Assembly (NCBI GenBank): GCA_963576735.1
Contig: OY755187.1
Location: forward strand, 7,192,001 to 7,256,000
Length of the DNA stretch: 64,000 nucleotides
Source of the DNA: Bedellia somnulentella
Taxonomy: Eukaryota; Arthropoda; Insecta; Lepidoptera; Bedelliidae
Direction: 5' to 3'
The notes below the pieces were generated by a model. The model was given only the letters and a program-made list of their open reading frames with translations. It did not search any database and had not been told where the DNA came from. The translations under genes and the position numbers were made by a program. Below, piece after piece: positions 41,458 through 52,107 of the stretch (the stretch's first letter is position 1; every line of letters begins with the position of its first letter).

Positions 41458-42351
41458 TCACAATGTACGTTGGCAATCCTCAATTGTGATACAATTGACC
41501 GCGGCCAGCACCGGGCTTCCTTCTTCTTTACGAAGAAGAACTCTTCCATCGGAGGTCCAACAGAATTTATAAACGCCTTGTTTGACCATCTGACGACCTT
41601 TGTAAAACAGGATGCGATTGGACGGGGTAAGGTGCTCAGACATAAATATTGGAAGATGGTTTCCAGCGATTCCAATTAAATTAGTGTTAAATTTATTGCT
41701 GTAATTTTTAGTGTTGTAGGTACGGAGGCTTCTTAGAATCTTATTTTTGTAAATTGTACTTCCCACGGTGAGCAGTATAGGCTTTTCGGTTGCAGATTTA
41801 GTGGGTAGGCGTCTTACATCTTGGATTATGAGGGGGTGGGTATCAATTTCCAGTTTCTCAAGTAATGCATTAATTATTTTAAGAAGATCGTCCGAGGTTT
41901 CTTGTTTATTGTACGGGATATTCCTAATTTCAATGGTGTTAATTAATGATTTTCGATTCAATTCGTCTACTGCTTTGTCCATTTCCTTAACGGTCCTCTC
42001 CATAGCCATAGATTTTTTGTCGAGTGAGGTTAACTTTGTAGACATATCGTCGAACTGGTTTGATAAAAACTCAACGGATTTTTCTATCTCGCTGTTTGTC
42101 TTTTGAACTTCATCCACTTTAGATACAATGTCACAGAGGGCGGAATTCGTTTCCTTAAATTTCTGATCCAGGTCCGCCTTCCAGGAGTCCAATAATGCTT
42201 TAATATCGACCATAAAGTTATTTAAGGTAGTATCGATCTCCCCTGAGCCAGTACGGCCACGTTTTTGCGGGTTTCTAAGTGAACTAGAAGCTTCATCGCC
42301 AGTGCATAAATTTGGGGAAGAACCAAAACCTTTAGGGGGGGTGCGTTCCAT
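41458..42351 (-). CDS. LINE ORF1 (coiled coil plus FP-like domain)
   Basis: The frame opens at 42417, but MERTPPKGFG at 42351 is the likelier start because the preceding 22 residues translate a T-rich leader. A coiled-coil region (heptad-like, residues about 45-140) precedes EIRNIPYNKQETSDDLLKII and the C-terminal ILFYKGRQMVKQGVYKFCWT plus DGRVLLRKEEGS, which resembles the baculovirus FP25K C-terminal domain. Such ORF1 proteins bind the LINE RNA. About 297 residues, no internal stop. The same organisation is seen in the plus-strand copy at 50.8-51.8 kb. Confidence 0.8.
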   Translation of the reverse strand: MERTPPKGFGSSPNLCTGDEASSSLRNPQKRGRTGSGEIDTTLNNFMVDIKALLDSWKADLDQKFKETNSALCDIVSKVDEVQKTNSEIEKSVEFLSNQFDDMSTKLTSLDKKSMAMERTVKEMDKAVDELNRKSLINTIEIRNIPYNKQETSDDLLKIINALLEKLEIDTHPLIIQDVRRLPTKSATEKPILLTVGSTIYKNKILRSLRTYNTKNYSNKFNTNLIGIAGNHLPIFMSEHLTPSNRILFYKGRQMVKQGVYKFCWTSDGRVLLRKEEGSPVLAAVNCITIEDCQRTL

Positions 42352-42426
42352 GTTAGTAAAACAGCAGCGATGGCAAAGCAGTACTAAATAGAGCAAAGCA
42401 GAGCAAAAAAAAAACAAAAAAAAAAG

Positions 42427-42512
42427 AGTTTTCCGGCGATGGGATTTGAACCTAGGTGTGCGTGATCCGAGAGTCGTGAGTAGTGCCGCTTCACCAATCC
42501 GCTTGTTACGTC
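42427..42512 (-). other. tRNA-like sequence just upstream of LINE ORF1
   Basis: The minus strand reads a B-box GGTTCAAATCCC (complement of about 42445-42456) and, 35-45 bp earlier, an A-box-like TTGGTGAAGCGGCA. The acceptor arms do not pair well (5' side about AACAAGC, 3' side GCCGGAA), so it is not a functional tRNA. It may be a SINE head or an RNA polymerase III promoter relic. Confidence 0.5.
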
Positions 42513-42939
42513 ATTACTGAATTAGGTAACCAGTATTCACGCACAAAATGAAAGGAATGAGATTGTTGGCGCAATTTCTATACACATACCAGGCGATCCC
42601 GGGGTGAGGAAGCTCTGTCCGCTTCTCGGCGAGGTGAGGGGCGCCGCTATCGCTGCTAACGAAGGTGAGGGGCGCTGTTTCTTTGGATGCCAAAACGGAT
42701 CTTTTTTCCTTCCAAATAGATATTGAATTTGCTTGAAGTTTTTCAAAAATTTAGATTAACGAGTGGCACACGTCTTGTTACAAAGAGAGCCAAGAGCCGA
42801 GTCGATTGTAATGCTGTAAATTAAATAAAAAAAATAATGGGATTGTCATTCAATGAATTCAAGAAATCTTGTTAGCTGTGAAGCTAGGCAAAGCTTTACT
42901 CTCGTACAGTTTTTGGGTCATCAATTAAATACATACATA

Positions 42940-43110
42940 CATACATATACTCACGGCTTTAAATCCCTAGAAAGGGGTAGCCAGAGCTAAGGAATTAGAA
43001 ATTCCTCAGCCACTTTTGGAAGTTGCATGGGAAATAGATGGTGAAATAAAGGTTCTTGGTGATGGGTCTCCAACCGCACCGCCCAAAATCCCTTTAAAGC
43101 CCCTAATACC
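42940..43110. repeat. Dispersed repeat family B, copy 3
   Basis: Starts ACTCACGGCTTTAAATCCCT, contains TTAGAAATTCCTCAGCCACT and TTGGTGATGGGTCTCCAACC, ends near CCCCTAATACCGTA. The 3' part present in copies 1 and 2 is missing. Confidence 0.65.
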
Positions 43111-43189
43111 GTAATCAATTAAATATTTGCGTGTATTTCACATTTGCTAGTATCACGATCTTTCACCAATGCCCAGGTTATCTAACAAG

Positions 43190-43480
43190 GCCTGAACTTA
43201 CAAAATGTGACGGACACATCCTTGAATTCTCATCCTTTTCCAAAAACTCAGTAATGTTTTGTTTGGTTTTAGGCACCTGTATATTTTTAGTAGGTCTGAA
43301 ACTTTAGCTTCAGGAGAACTCTGCACCTTTTTAGCTAATCTTTGGTATCTCTTGCAAAACTTTTCACCCTTCCTTCTTTCATTGTCAACAGATTTTTGTA
43401 ACTTCGATATTTTAGTATAAAGTATTGCTCTACGTCGTCTTAGTTGTCTTTTCCTTTGAGCGAGTAATGACAGTCTCCGG
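43190..43480 (-). pseudogene. Basic coiled-coil fragment, possibly related to the 868-aa family
   Basis: The minus strand reads QLRRRRAILYTKISKLQKSV, then GEKFCKRYQRLAKKVQSSPE followed by AKVSDLLKI. The pattern (Lys/Arg-rich helices, KISKL, a Y/R-rich KRY.RL block, then SP.(A/S)KV..LL) resembles the Lys/Arg-rich region (residues about 110-200) of the 868-aa protein and of similar proteins I recall. There is no start, no stop pattern and no catalytic block in the fragment. The relationship is tentative. Confidence 0.35.
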
Positions 43481-44173
43481 TGCTGCTCCCTATTTTAACA
43501 AACGTTTTGAAAAGAAGGCCCTGGGCTTGGAGGTGACGTTATATCCAAAAATCTGGTTAAATTCTTTCGCAGCACACCTTGTTTATCCCTATAGGTTTGA
43601 CTATCGCATGTGTGCGTTCTCTTTGTAAACATACCTGTTGCTTGGTCTCCGAAATCATTATATTTTTTTTGTGGTTTAAAGTTAATGTTAAGTGAAGAAT
43701 TTGCTGTGCAAGTGATTATCATCCTTACTATCATCGATTACATCAGTTTGATTCGACTGGGACCACATATTTTGAGTAAAACTGCTGCATCTTGGACAAT
43801 TTGAAGTCGTTACAATTTCAAAATCTTCTCACACAAGCAAAAAAAAGAGAAATTATAAAGGTATTTACAAATTTTTACAAAATATTTGTGTTGATAGACA
43901 AAAATAATTCAATTCAATTCTTTCATTTGTGGCAACATATTAAGCTATTTAGTGCCGATAATGGTTGCCAGTGTCAGGTAAGGCAATAGAAGTGCATGTA
44001 GATAAAGTAAAATTATAATCATAATAGGTAAAACAAAACGTCACGTTATAGTATTGTAAGGTAGTGAGATTATATAAATAATATATTCATATCGAAGAAT
44101 ACTATGAGTGTAAATACAGAATAAATGATGGAACACAGAACCAATGACTATATCTAAATAGACGTTATGTCTT
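43481..44173. other. Non-coding, no gene recognised
   Basis: Only short meaningless frames. Confidence 0.35.
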
Positions 44174-45110
44174 TCACAGTTTTATTTGATTAGAATGAAT
44201 GAAATTAATGAGTGAGGAAATAATGTTATGATTTTCAAGTGATGATAGTAACGATCTAATATTCGAAGGAAGAGGGATTTTATCATTAATTAGGTTTGGA
44301 TAGATGGAATCTAAACCGAATATAGGACAATTAAAAAATATGTGGTCTAAGTCGCCGTCCTCCATGCCGCGCTCGCAAAGAGCAGAATCACGAATTCGAA
44401 GTTTATTAAGGAATACGGGGGTACAACAATGACCAATACGCATTCTTATTAGGACTGATGTTATCGTTTTCCGTAATCTTTTTAAATTTAAAGAACCATG
44501 GTTTTCTAGGAATTTCAGGTTAAATGGATGCGTACCATCGACCTTTAGAAAGACTAGAATTTTGCCAATGTTTAGACCAACAATCAATAAGATCAGTCTT
44601 TGGAGAGGAAAGAAGATCATAGCAGTGATATACAAGATGTTTTGAGGAGCTCGAATCATCCCCAACGGCAGATTTTGCTAAAATGTCCGCTCGTTCATTT
44701 CCAACAATGCCAACATGACTGGGAATCGAAACTAGTTGCACTTCCTTGCCATTTTCGTAACACTTCAGTAAAGTATATTTAATATCAAATATGATACGAC
44801 TTTGCGTTTTATTGTTAAAAGAGGACTGATACAGACTTGAAAGGCAGCTCTGAGAGTCAGTGAAGACAACGGCCCGGTTAATATTATCATGATTTTGAAT
44901 AAAGATACATGCCTCTAATACGGCAATGCATTCCGCAGTAAAAACTGAAGAACCGGGAGGACATTTAAATTTGATTTCAATTTTGCTATTTTGATAATAA
45001 AATGCTGCACCAACAAAAGAAGAATTTGTCATTTTAGACGCATCTGTATAATAATGATGCCAGTCGGGCCACGAGAAATGTAGCTTCATATTAAAAATAT
45101 TATTGGCCAC
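44174..45110 (-). pseudogene. I-type LINE RNase H domain and C-terminal tail
   Basis: Two overlapping frames (45110-44520 and 44665-44174). The first has WHHYYTDASKM (D), VFTAECIAVLEA (E), VVFTDSQSCLSSL (D) and VSIPSHVGIVGNERADILAK (H, D), a complete set of RNase H catalytic positions. The second frame continues with a C-terminal Cys/His segment (IGHCCTPVFL ... CERGMEDGDLDHIFFNCP), the zinc-knuckle-like tail usual after RNase H in these LINEs. A frame change near 44530-44560 separates them. Confidence 0.85.
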
Positions 45111-45248
45111 GGTGCAATTCTTGTCAATTCCAATGTTGAAAAGATTATTCGGTTTAAATGTAATAGTGGAATAAGGATAATCATAAAGGGGAAGTTTCTT
45201 ACTACGAATTACCGGGAAACTACTTTCATATTCTTCTAATTTACGAAA

Positions 45249-46996
45249 TTAATTAATAATAGGGGGAATCATTTTACAGCGCCAAAATGTATTGTTTCGA
45301 CATTGAATATTTAATGATTTTAGTTTTTCAAATAACGGATGTTCGGCACGGGAAAAAGCTTTATATATAACTCTATCAGCTAGATATTGGCGCCGCAGAA
45401 TAAGCGGGGGGTCACCACACTCAACTTGAAGAGCATTAATTGGAGAGCTTTTCACGCATCCAGAAATTATTCGTAAACATACAGACTGAATTTTCTCTAA
45501 TCTTCTTAAAGCAATCTTGCTGCAAGGTTCTAATAAAAAAGCTCCATAATCTAAGACACTACGAATAAGGGCATTATATATTAGTTTCATCGTATAAGGG
45601 TGGGCACCCCACCACACTCCAGAAAGAGCCTTAAGAATATTAATGTTCTTAGCGCATTTTTTCACGACGTATTCTATATGTAATTTACCATTAACCTCGT
45701 AACGCCCGTATAGAAATTGTTATGACTTGAAAGTTCTATCCAATGTATCTCTAATGGAACAAAAAAAATATGTGCTGACTGCCCATTATTAAAATTAATG
45801 ATATCTTTAACAAGAACTATTCCTATGGCTTTATTTTTTTTAATAGTTACTATTAATCACAGGAGTTTTGTTTCTCTAGTGATACAACGGGCGTTACGAG
45901 GTTAAGTTTTGAATCTAGGATTACCTCAAGAAATTTAACACTGTTATTTGATGGTATACTATCAGTCCCTCTTTTTAGATCAACATGCGGTATTTCACGT
46001 TTTCTTGAAAAAATAACGAAAGAGCTTTTAGGCCCCGAGATGCTCAAACCCCGTTCCAAAAGCCATTCGTTTAATGAAGAAAGGGAGATTTGTAATGAAG
46101 GAATAGCATTTTCTATCGAAGCTGAATCTATATACAAAGCTATATCATCGGCGTATTGCAGGATCCGACAGTCATAATTAAGAGAAGTGTGAAGAGCAGA
46201 GGTGTATAGACTGTACAGAATTGGACTCAAGACTGAGCCCTGAGGAAGACCTCTCCACGTTTTCCTAGGTTCAAACAAATCACCAGGAGTTCGAAGGCAA
46301 GAGATCTTTCAATGAGAAGTGACATGATACAAAATAAAAATTTTTGAGGAATGTTTAATTCTAATAATCTTTGTTTCAGAATGGGTAAAAGCACATTATC
46401 ATATGCTGCTGAGACATCAAGAAAAGCAGCAACAACTGAGAAGTTTTTACTAAAAGCTAGACGAATTTCGGTGACAAATCCATAGTACTGAATCCCTTAC
46501 GGAATCCATATTGCGTAGATGAAAGTATATTTTTATTTTCAACAAACCATTCAAGTCTGTTTTTAATGAGGTGCTCCAAAATTTTAGCTATTACCGATGA
46601 AAGAGCAATTGGACGGAAGTGATTAGGATGGTTAGGAGAATTGCCAGGTTTAGGAATAGGTATAACTATTTGAGTCTTCCATGAGAAAGGAATATTCCCA
46701 GATCGAAAACTATAATTTAAAATATTTAACAGATAAATTTGACTTTGTAGACCAGCTTTTGTTATAAAAGAATATGGGAATCCATCCACCCCCGGGGCAG
46801 AGTCTTTGACATGAGCAAGCACTGTTTCTAGTTCACACATGGAAAAATCAGCATCTAAAGGGTGAACGATTGGAATCGAAGAACTTGAAAATCGGGTATC
46901 TTCAAAATACGGGTACGAATGGGGGAGCAAGCTTATCAAAAAATTCTTCAGCGATCTGATGAGATATAGAAGAGTGATTTTGTTGGATACAACCAC
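45249..46996 (-). pseudogene. I-type LINE reverse transcriptase, in several frames
   Basis: Segments: 46996-46457 (DSAPGVDGFPYSFITKAG, IPIPKPGNSPNHPNHFRPIA, QYGFRKGFSTMD), then a stretch in another frame with VAAFLDVSAAYDNVLLPIL (catalytic Asp, about 46370-46430), 46278-45853 (GLPQGSVLSPILYSLYTSAL, RILQYADDIALYI with the catalytic YADD) and 45665-45249 (post-RT thumb: LEPCSKIALRRLEKIQSVCL). The 207-bp TTAA MITE lies between the last two, and the coding text resumes cleanly after it. At least two frame changes are independent of the MITE. Confidence 0.85.
45695..45901. mobile_element. 207-bp MITE with TTAA target duplication (piggyBac-like)
   Basis: Perfect 15-bp inverted ends, CCTCGTAACGCCCGT and ACGGGCGTTACGAGG, flanked on both sides by TTAA (45691-45694 and 45902-45905). 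CC...GG ends with a TTAA duplication are the hallmark of piggyBac-type elements; Kolobok elements also use TTAA. The interior has no ORF. The LINE reading frame on the two sides joins directly at TTAA, showing a simple insertion. Confidence 0.88.
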
Positions 46997-47074
46997 GCCT
47001 AAAACAAAAAATATTGCGCCACACTAAAGAAGGGCGCGAAAATGGAGATAAGGATAAACAATACTTTTTCCAAC

Positions 47075-48023
47075 TTTTTTTTTTTTTTTTTTTTTTTTTC
47101 ATTTATTTGAATAAAATATTTTTACATTTCAATATTCATAACAAGTACACATAAACCATTTTTAGGTTTTACCGTATACTCTAAATTGTCACTAAAAAGG
47201 ATTGGTGGGTAGTCAGGGAAATGCGGTTTCGAATTATTGTGTGGGTTGTGTCTTTTAAAGTAAGATACAGGCTGATCCAAAAAGTAATTTATAAAGTATG
47301 AGTGTAACTAAGATTTAGGTTAGTTATAAATATACTCATTAAAATATTTATATATATTATATTTTTTAATAGTAGTTTAGTAGAGTATGTTAGGCGTGAT
47401 ATGATAGTAATAATAAATTAAACATATGTATTGAATTTTTGCTACCCTTAGTACTGCTATCAATTAATAATTCGCGTTACATCAGGAAAATAAAGACAAA
47501 CTTGTGTGTCACAAATTTGAGTCAATATATCCATAATATATATAATATGTATGTGTGTATACCAAACATATATACATTATATAGACTGTAAGAAATGTTT
47601 TTTTAAGATGTGTTTAATGTTTTTCTTAGTAATACTAGTCCGTATATCTTGTGGAAGATCATTTATGAGTTGTGGTACTAGGAATTTAAGCTGGTACCTA
47701 CCGTAGTTATTTTGTGTTTTAGGTAAAGACAACATACGTGAAGACTTGCCCCTGGTAACTATTGAACTAATAGACTCGTATGTTTGAATTTTTAAATTAA
47801 AAAACTGCTCAATCAAAATACAGTATTTAATTTTGTTGTGAACTGACATAACACCACAGTAGTTAAATAATCCATCGTAACAATTGTCCATTTTGAACTT
47901 ATTTTTTATTTTTCTAGGAACAATTTTTTTTAGTATTCTAAGTTGTAATTCGTATATTTTATTTAGGTGTGATTTGTATGTTCGTCCATAGCAACTGAGT
48001 CCGTAAGATATTAATTTTAGATA
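47075..48023 (-). mobile_element. 5'-truncated LINE copy with poly(A), nested in the I-type LINE
   Basis: On the minus strand the insert starts near 48023, codes the last part of a reverse transcriptase (LISYGLSCYGRTYKSHLNKI, LRILKKIVPRKIKNKF, then SLPKTQNNYGRYQLKFLVPQ) up to a stop near 47577, has a 3' untranslated part, and ends in a 25-base poly(A) (T25 on the plus strand, 47075-47099). The I-type frame before it ends KRLFKKKK and resumes after it with KKYCLSLSPFSRPSLVWRN, so the insertion hit an A-rich site. The clade is not determined (Jockey/CR1-like thumb). Confidence 0.8.
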
Positions 48024-49043
48024 ACATTTTTTCTTCTTAAAAAGCCTTTTTGACCGAGCGAGAATTATTTTATACCGAATTAAATTTTCATTACTCATGT
48101 TTCAAATGTAATCAGACTCTGCTTCTTTGCGTTTTTTAATTATATCGGTACATTCTCTATCCCACCAGGGTGGAGACGGAATTTTGTCAGAAACGGGTTT
48201 CTTGAGAGGAATTGAATTTTCAGCAGCAGTTGAGATAGCATTAGCAAAATTTATGTAACACGAAGAAAAGTTGTTTGAGTCAATGCAAGGCAAATTTTGA
48301 ACCATATCGTCTAAATTAGTTTGATACATAACCCAATCAGCTGATTGTAATTTGAATTTTAATAGCGGAGGTTGCTGAGTAGATGATGATATCTTAATGC
48401 GCAGGCAAATATGGATAGGGAAATAATCACTGCCATATGTTGATGAAATCGGTTGCCAAACTGAGGTCATAGCTAAATCTGGTGAACAAATTGAGAGATC
48501 AACACAACTTTTTCTTTCACCGGGGCGGGTAACACGAGTTGGGGAACCATCGTTAAGTACGTACATTGACTCATCATCAAATAGATCTGTAAGTTGTATA
48601 CCAAAGGTATCACAATGGACGGATCCCCAGGAGTAATGATGACCGTTAAAATCACCAAGAATCATGAGGGGGGAAGGAAAAGATTGAATTAAATTTCGTA
48701 GATAGGGGATTATGGAATGATCAGTATAGTAAATATAAATCGATATAAAATGTATGTTCTGAACCTTTATTCCCACAATATTAAAACCGTCATTATGTGG
48801 GGGAAGATTTAAAATTTCATAATGAACAGAGTTATGAACTAAAATAGCAGCTCCATCAAAACCGTCAATGCGATCGTCACGATGACAGCTGTAACCGCGA
48901 ATGTTAAAAATATCACAAGGTTTGAGTCTTGTTTCTGAGAGCGCAATTATAAAGCGTTTATAAAAATTTATCATATAAATTAATTCATGTTTTTTATTGC
49001 GTATGCTTCTAGCATTCCACTGGATTATTTGCGATTGATCCAT
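48024..49043 (-). pseudogene. I-type LINE endonuclease and linker
   Basis: Starts IIQWNARSIRNKKHELIYMI (catalytic N), then FIIALSETRLKP (E), GYSCHRDDRIDGFDGAAILV, MILGDFNGHHYSWGS (D, N), SCVDLSICSPDLA and STYGSDYFPIHI (D, H): the full apurinic-like endonuclease motif set. An in-frame stop at 48102-48104 follows KKRKEAESDYI, after which the same frame gives MSNENLIRYKIILARSKRLF up to the nested insertion. It nicks target DNA to prime reverse transcription. Confidence 0.85.
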
Positions 49044-49477
49044 TGTTGGTGGTATTAAAAAGAGTAGTCAGAATTTGGGCAACGTGGTCGGGTAGAGAAA
49101 TATTATAATTTTTAAGTAAAATTGTTAATAAAGTAATTAAAATTTCAAATATTTGTGAAGTTCCCAAAGATTATTGATTGATTATTATCATTATTAGTAT
49201 TATGTTTAAAACCGCAGCCGTTTGAGAGAGGGGGAATTTGGAAATCATTTAATAAGTTTTGATGAGCTTTCTTGTCATAACCTGGAGATAATGGGGCGTG
49301 TGATCGATTTGGAAGAGTAACAGTTTTTTTATGAGAGGAGGTGTGATGTTATTTATGGAATGTCGATTATGAGATGATTGTGATTGTGTTGCGGTTATTT
49401 CTGCAAATGATTTCTGGGATGGGGGTATATTTTTTGAGGCTTCTTCATATGACAAATTTCGTTCGGCCATCATAACT

Positions 49478-50421
49478 TTAATATTTTTGACGCATCTGTT
49501 CAGGGCATACACCACTTTTTGCAGTGTGGTTACCCGAGCAATATAAACAAACATATTCGGATTCATCTAAATTACACGTGTCAGCTGAATGGGTCTGGCC
49601 ACATTTGTAGCATCGTGTTTTCGAGCGACAGTTCAATTTCGTATGTACAAATCGGCAGCAATTGAAACACTGGATTGTTGGGAAGTGATAAAGTTCAACC
49701 GGTAATGATGTATAGCAACAGAAAACATTTTTAGGTAAAATTTGTCCATCAAAAGTTAAAACAACAGAATTGGATGGTTTATAAATTGTAGAACCATCGA
49801 AATTTTTTGAACGAAAATTAATTCTTCTGACCTTTATAACCTCTCCACATTCGTGGGGTAATTTTATATTTATTTTAATTTCTTCCTCGCTCCAGTCATT
49901 GGGTACGTCTCTTATGACACCCATACGGGTGACGTTAAAAGTAGGGATGAAACATTTGTAGCCCTTTTTTAGTAATTCTGGATTATTTATAAAAGAGTTG
50001 GCATCATTGGAGGTCTTGAACTCAACCGACATTTTATTTCTGCCGATTCTTTTAATACCGTCATTGACAATATTTTTAACATTAATTTTAGACATAAATA
50101 GGCCGAATTTAAGTGGGTGTAATGATGTTCCCGATTTGGGGTCTGATTCGATTCGAGATACATGAACAATCGAGTATCGAGTGTGACCGATGGAGACTTT
50201 AGCACTCTTTTCAGGTTTAAAATATTCTGGGGTCGATTCCTCGTTCACATAACTAATTGCCCTTTTACGAGATTTTCCCTCTGGAATGGTACTAGAAATC
50301 TCAGGTACATATTATCACTACATATTGGACTATAATTTGATAAGGATGAAAATGAAGGTGATGGTGATATAACTGATTTATCGGGAGGGGCAGGAGGCGG
50401 AAGGGTTTCTTCATCCTCCAT
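49478..50421 (-). pseudogene. I-type LINE ORF1 (Gag-like, CCHC knuckles)
   Basis: The likely start is ATG at 50421 (MEDEETLPPPAPP). A frame change near 50290-50310 leads into the main 256-codon frame. This has an RRM-like section (TRMGVIRDVPNDWSEEEIKI) and three Cys/His knuckles (CFNCCRFVHTKLNC, CYKCGQTHSADTC, CLYCSGNHTAKSGVC), the ORF1 pattern of I-group LINEs, which binds the element RNA. Coding text continues in another frame to about 49249. Confidence 0.8.
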
Positions 50422-50429
50422 CTTACCGC

Positions 50430-50800
50430 CGTATTTAACTAAAAATTAAACTATAACTACTAATATAATAATGAATAAACTATAGACAATAATGTTATAA
50501 ATAAGTAAGTAAAAACTCACGAAGATCACAATACTTTTAAATCAAATTCAAATAGATTATTTTGAGAAAATTTCTGACATGCGTCAACCATCCCATCCGA
50601 CGAAGCAATCAGACAAAAATAACCTGCTTAAATTATCCACATACGTCAAACTGCATATTGACGGATGACGGAATTGTCTTTTTCTTAATGGTTTTGGTTT
50701 TTGAATGCGTCAATCAATGAATAGGCTCTGGATCATAACTTGTCAGCCTTAGTATAAGCAGTTTACCAATTATTATTTTTGTATGCATGTCAAAATGCAT
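50430..50800. other. Spacer between two opposed LINEs
   Basis: Holds the 5' leader of the minus-strand I-type LINE and of the plus-strand LINE. No gene. ATGCGTCAA/ATACGTCAA words recur at 50579, 50642 and 50704. Confidence 0.4.
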
Positions 50801-50803
50801 ATT

Positions 50804-51817
50804 ATGTATGACCAGGAACCCTCTGGTTCAAAGTCTCCAGTAGCTAGTAACTTTGAGAAAATTCCAACCAAGGGCGCTAATTCTTGGGCGCGCGTGAAAT
50901 GAAAGAGATGCTGTCGTCTTGGAATAAAGAGCAAGCTGATACTTTATCTATTCTTGTCAAGGATGTATCTGATCTCAAGCATCAAATATCTGAAGTGAAA
51001 AGATCCAATTCCGACATCAACAAAACTAATGCTGAAATCGAGAAGAGTATTTCTTACATGTCTACCGGCTATGAAGATATTAAAAACATGGTGGTGAATA
51101 TCGATAAAGAACGAACTATTATGATGGAAAGAATAAACTCCTTAGAAAGGCAGCTGCATGAAGTTTGCCAACAAAGCCAAACTTCGAAAGTAGAAGTTCG
51201 TAATATTCCTCTCATTAATCAAGAAAAACCACAAGACCTAATATCTGTTATTACAAATACTGCTAATAATATTGATGTTGACTTAAAACCCGACAATCTT
51301 CGCGATATTCATCGATTGCCAGGTAAAATTGGGGTTTCTAGACCCATAGTAGCAGAATTTAATACTGTATTCAAGAAAAATGAATTTCTCACCGACCCGA
51401 AGATCAAGCGGGGTTCGAACCCGCGACCTTCGGGTGCCAGTGTCGAAATTTTTCTTTCCTTTAATAACATCTTTTATTTATGAGTAATAATCCCCACATG
51501 AGGAATTCATGTCAAAAAACATTAAATTAAAATGAATTTCTGTCTGCCTCAAAGAGTTTTAACAAAGGTCGAGAGGTGGAAAATAAATTGAACACGGTTT
51601 CTCTTGGGATTGGGGTCAAGAAGACCCGGTGTACGTAGATGATTATTTAAACCCTCAACAAAAGAAACTTTTTTACGAAGCTCGACAAATCTCCAAGAAG
51701 GGAAATTATTCGTGTTGGCATCTTAACGGAAGAGTCTTTATTCGAAAGGCACAGAACGAAAAGCCTTTTCCTATTTACTCGGAAAAAAGCCTGTATGAAT
51801 TTCAATTGCATAAATGA
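50804..51817 (+). pseudogene. LINE ORF1, split by a SINE
   Basis: The start ATG at 50804 (MYDQEPSGSKSPVA) leads to a TGA at about 50899. The main part is in the next frame from 50884: coiled coil (LVKDVSDLKHQISEVKRSNS ... MMERINSLERQL), then EVRNIPLINQEKPQDLISVI, then a SINE at 51390-51528. The FP-like end is at 51629-51814 (YLNPQQKKLFYEARQISKKG, GRVFIRKA) in yet another frame. Compared with ORF1 at 41458-42351 the same blocks appear in the same order. Confidence 0.8.
51390..51528 (+). mobile_element. SINE insertion, 139 bp, with 13-bp target duplication
   Basis: Flanked by AAAATGAATTTCT at 51377-51389 and 51529-51541. It contains a T-arm-like GCGGGGTTCGAACCCGC (about 51408-51424) from a tRNA, then an AT-rich tail. 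It lacks the A-box half, so it is 5'-truncated. It splits LINE ORF1. Confidence 0.85.
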
Positions 51818-52107
51818 CTATTTAATCATTGCAGCGCTCCATTTTTTTATTTAATTCTTTACTATATTTTAATTAAATTTAAATTACTTTTCGTTATGTT
51901 CCATTATATTTCTATTTCTATTTATTTTTATAATTTGATTTATGGACACTCTATTACTGTTTATAGATTTTACGAGACCACAATGCCATACTTAGTTTGG
52001 ATTACAATTTTATTATTTGAACTCTTAATAGATTCGGATGTATGCATGATTACGTTTGCCAGATTTTTGGTACAGTTAGTGGTTGCAAGTATCATTTTAA
52101 TTCTTAA

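Larger units (their letters stand above)
37800..42417 (-). mobile_element. CR1/Zenon-like non-LTR retrotransposon (LINE), nearly complete
   Basis: Minus-strand element with ORF1 (42351-41458) and ORF2 (about 41162-38193), separated by about 300 bp and followed by a 3' untranslated region to roughly 37.8-37.9 kb. ORF1 is intact. ORF2 has a single visible in-frame stop at 40056-40058. There is no RNase H domain and ORF1 ends in a baculovirus-FP-like domain, which points to the CR1/Zenon or Jockey group. The 3' end and target duplications were not resolved. Confidence 0.85.
44174..50421 (-). mobile_element. I-type non-LTR retrotransposon with RNase H, interrupted by two insertions
   Basis: The minus strand from 50421 to 44174 gives ORF1 with CCHC knuckles, endonuclease, reverse transcriptase and a downstream RNase H domain, the domain set of the I group of LINEs. 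A poly(A) LINE fragment (about 47075-48023) splits the endonuclease-RT linker, and a TTAA MITE (45695-45901) splits the RT C-terminal region. Several stops and frame changes show it is inactive. Confidence 0.85.

Noticed and set aside
51405..51425. tRNA T-arm taken as a tRNA gene
   Set aside because: No D-arm or anticodon arm; flanked by a target duplication, hence a truncated SINE.
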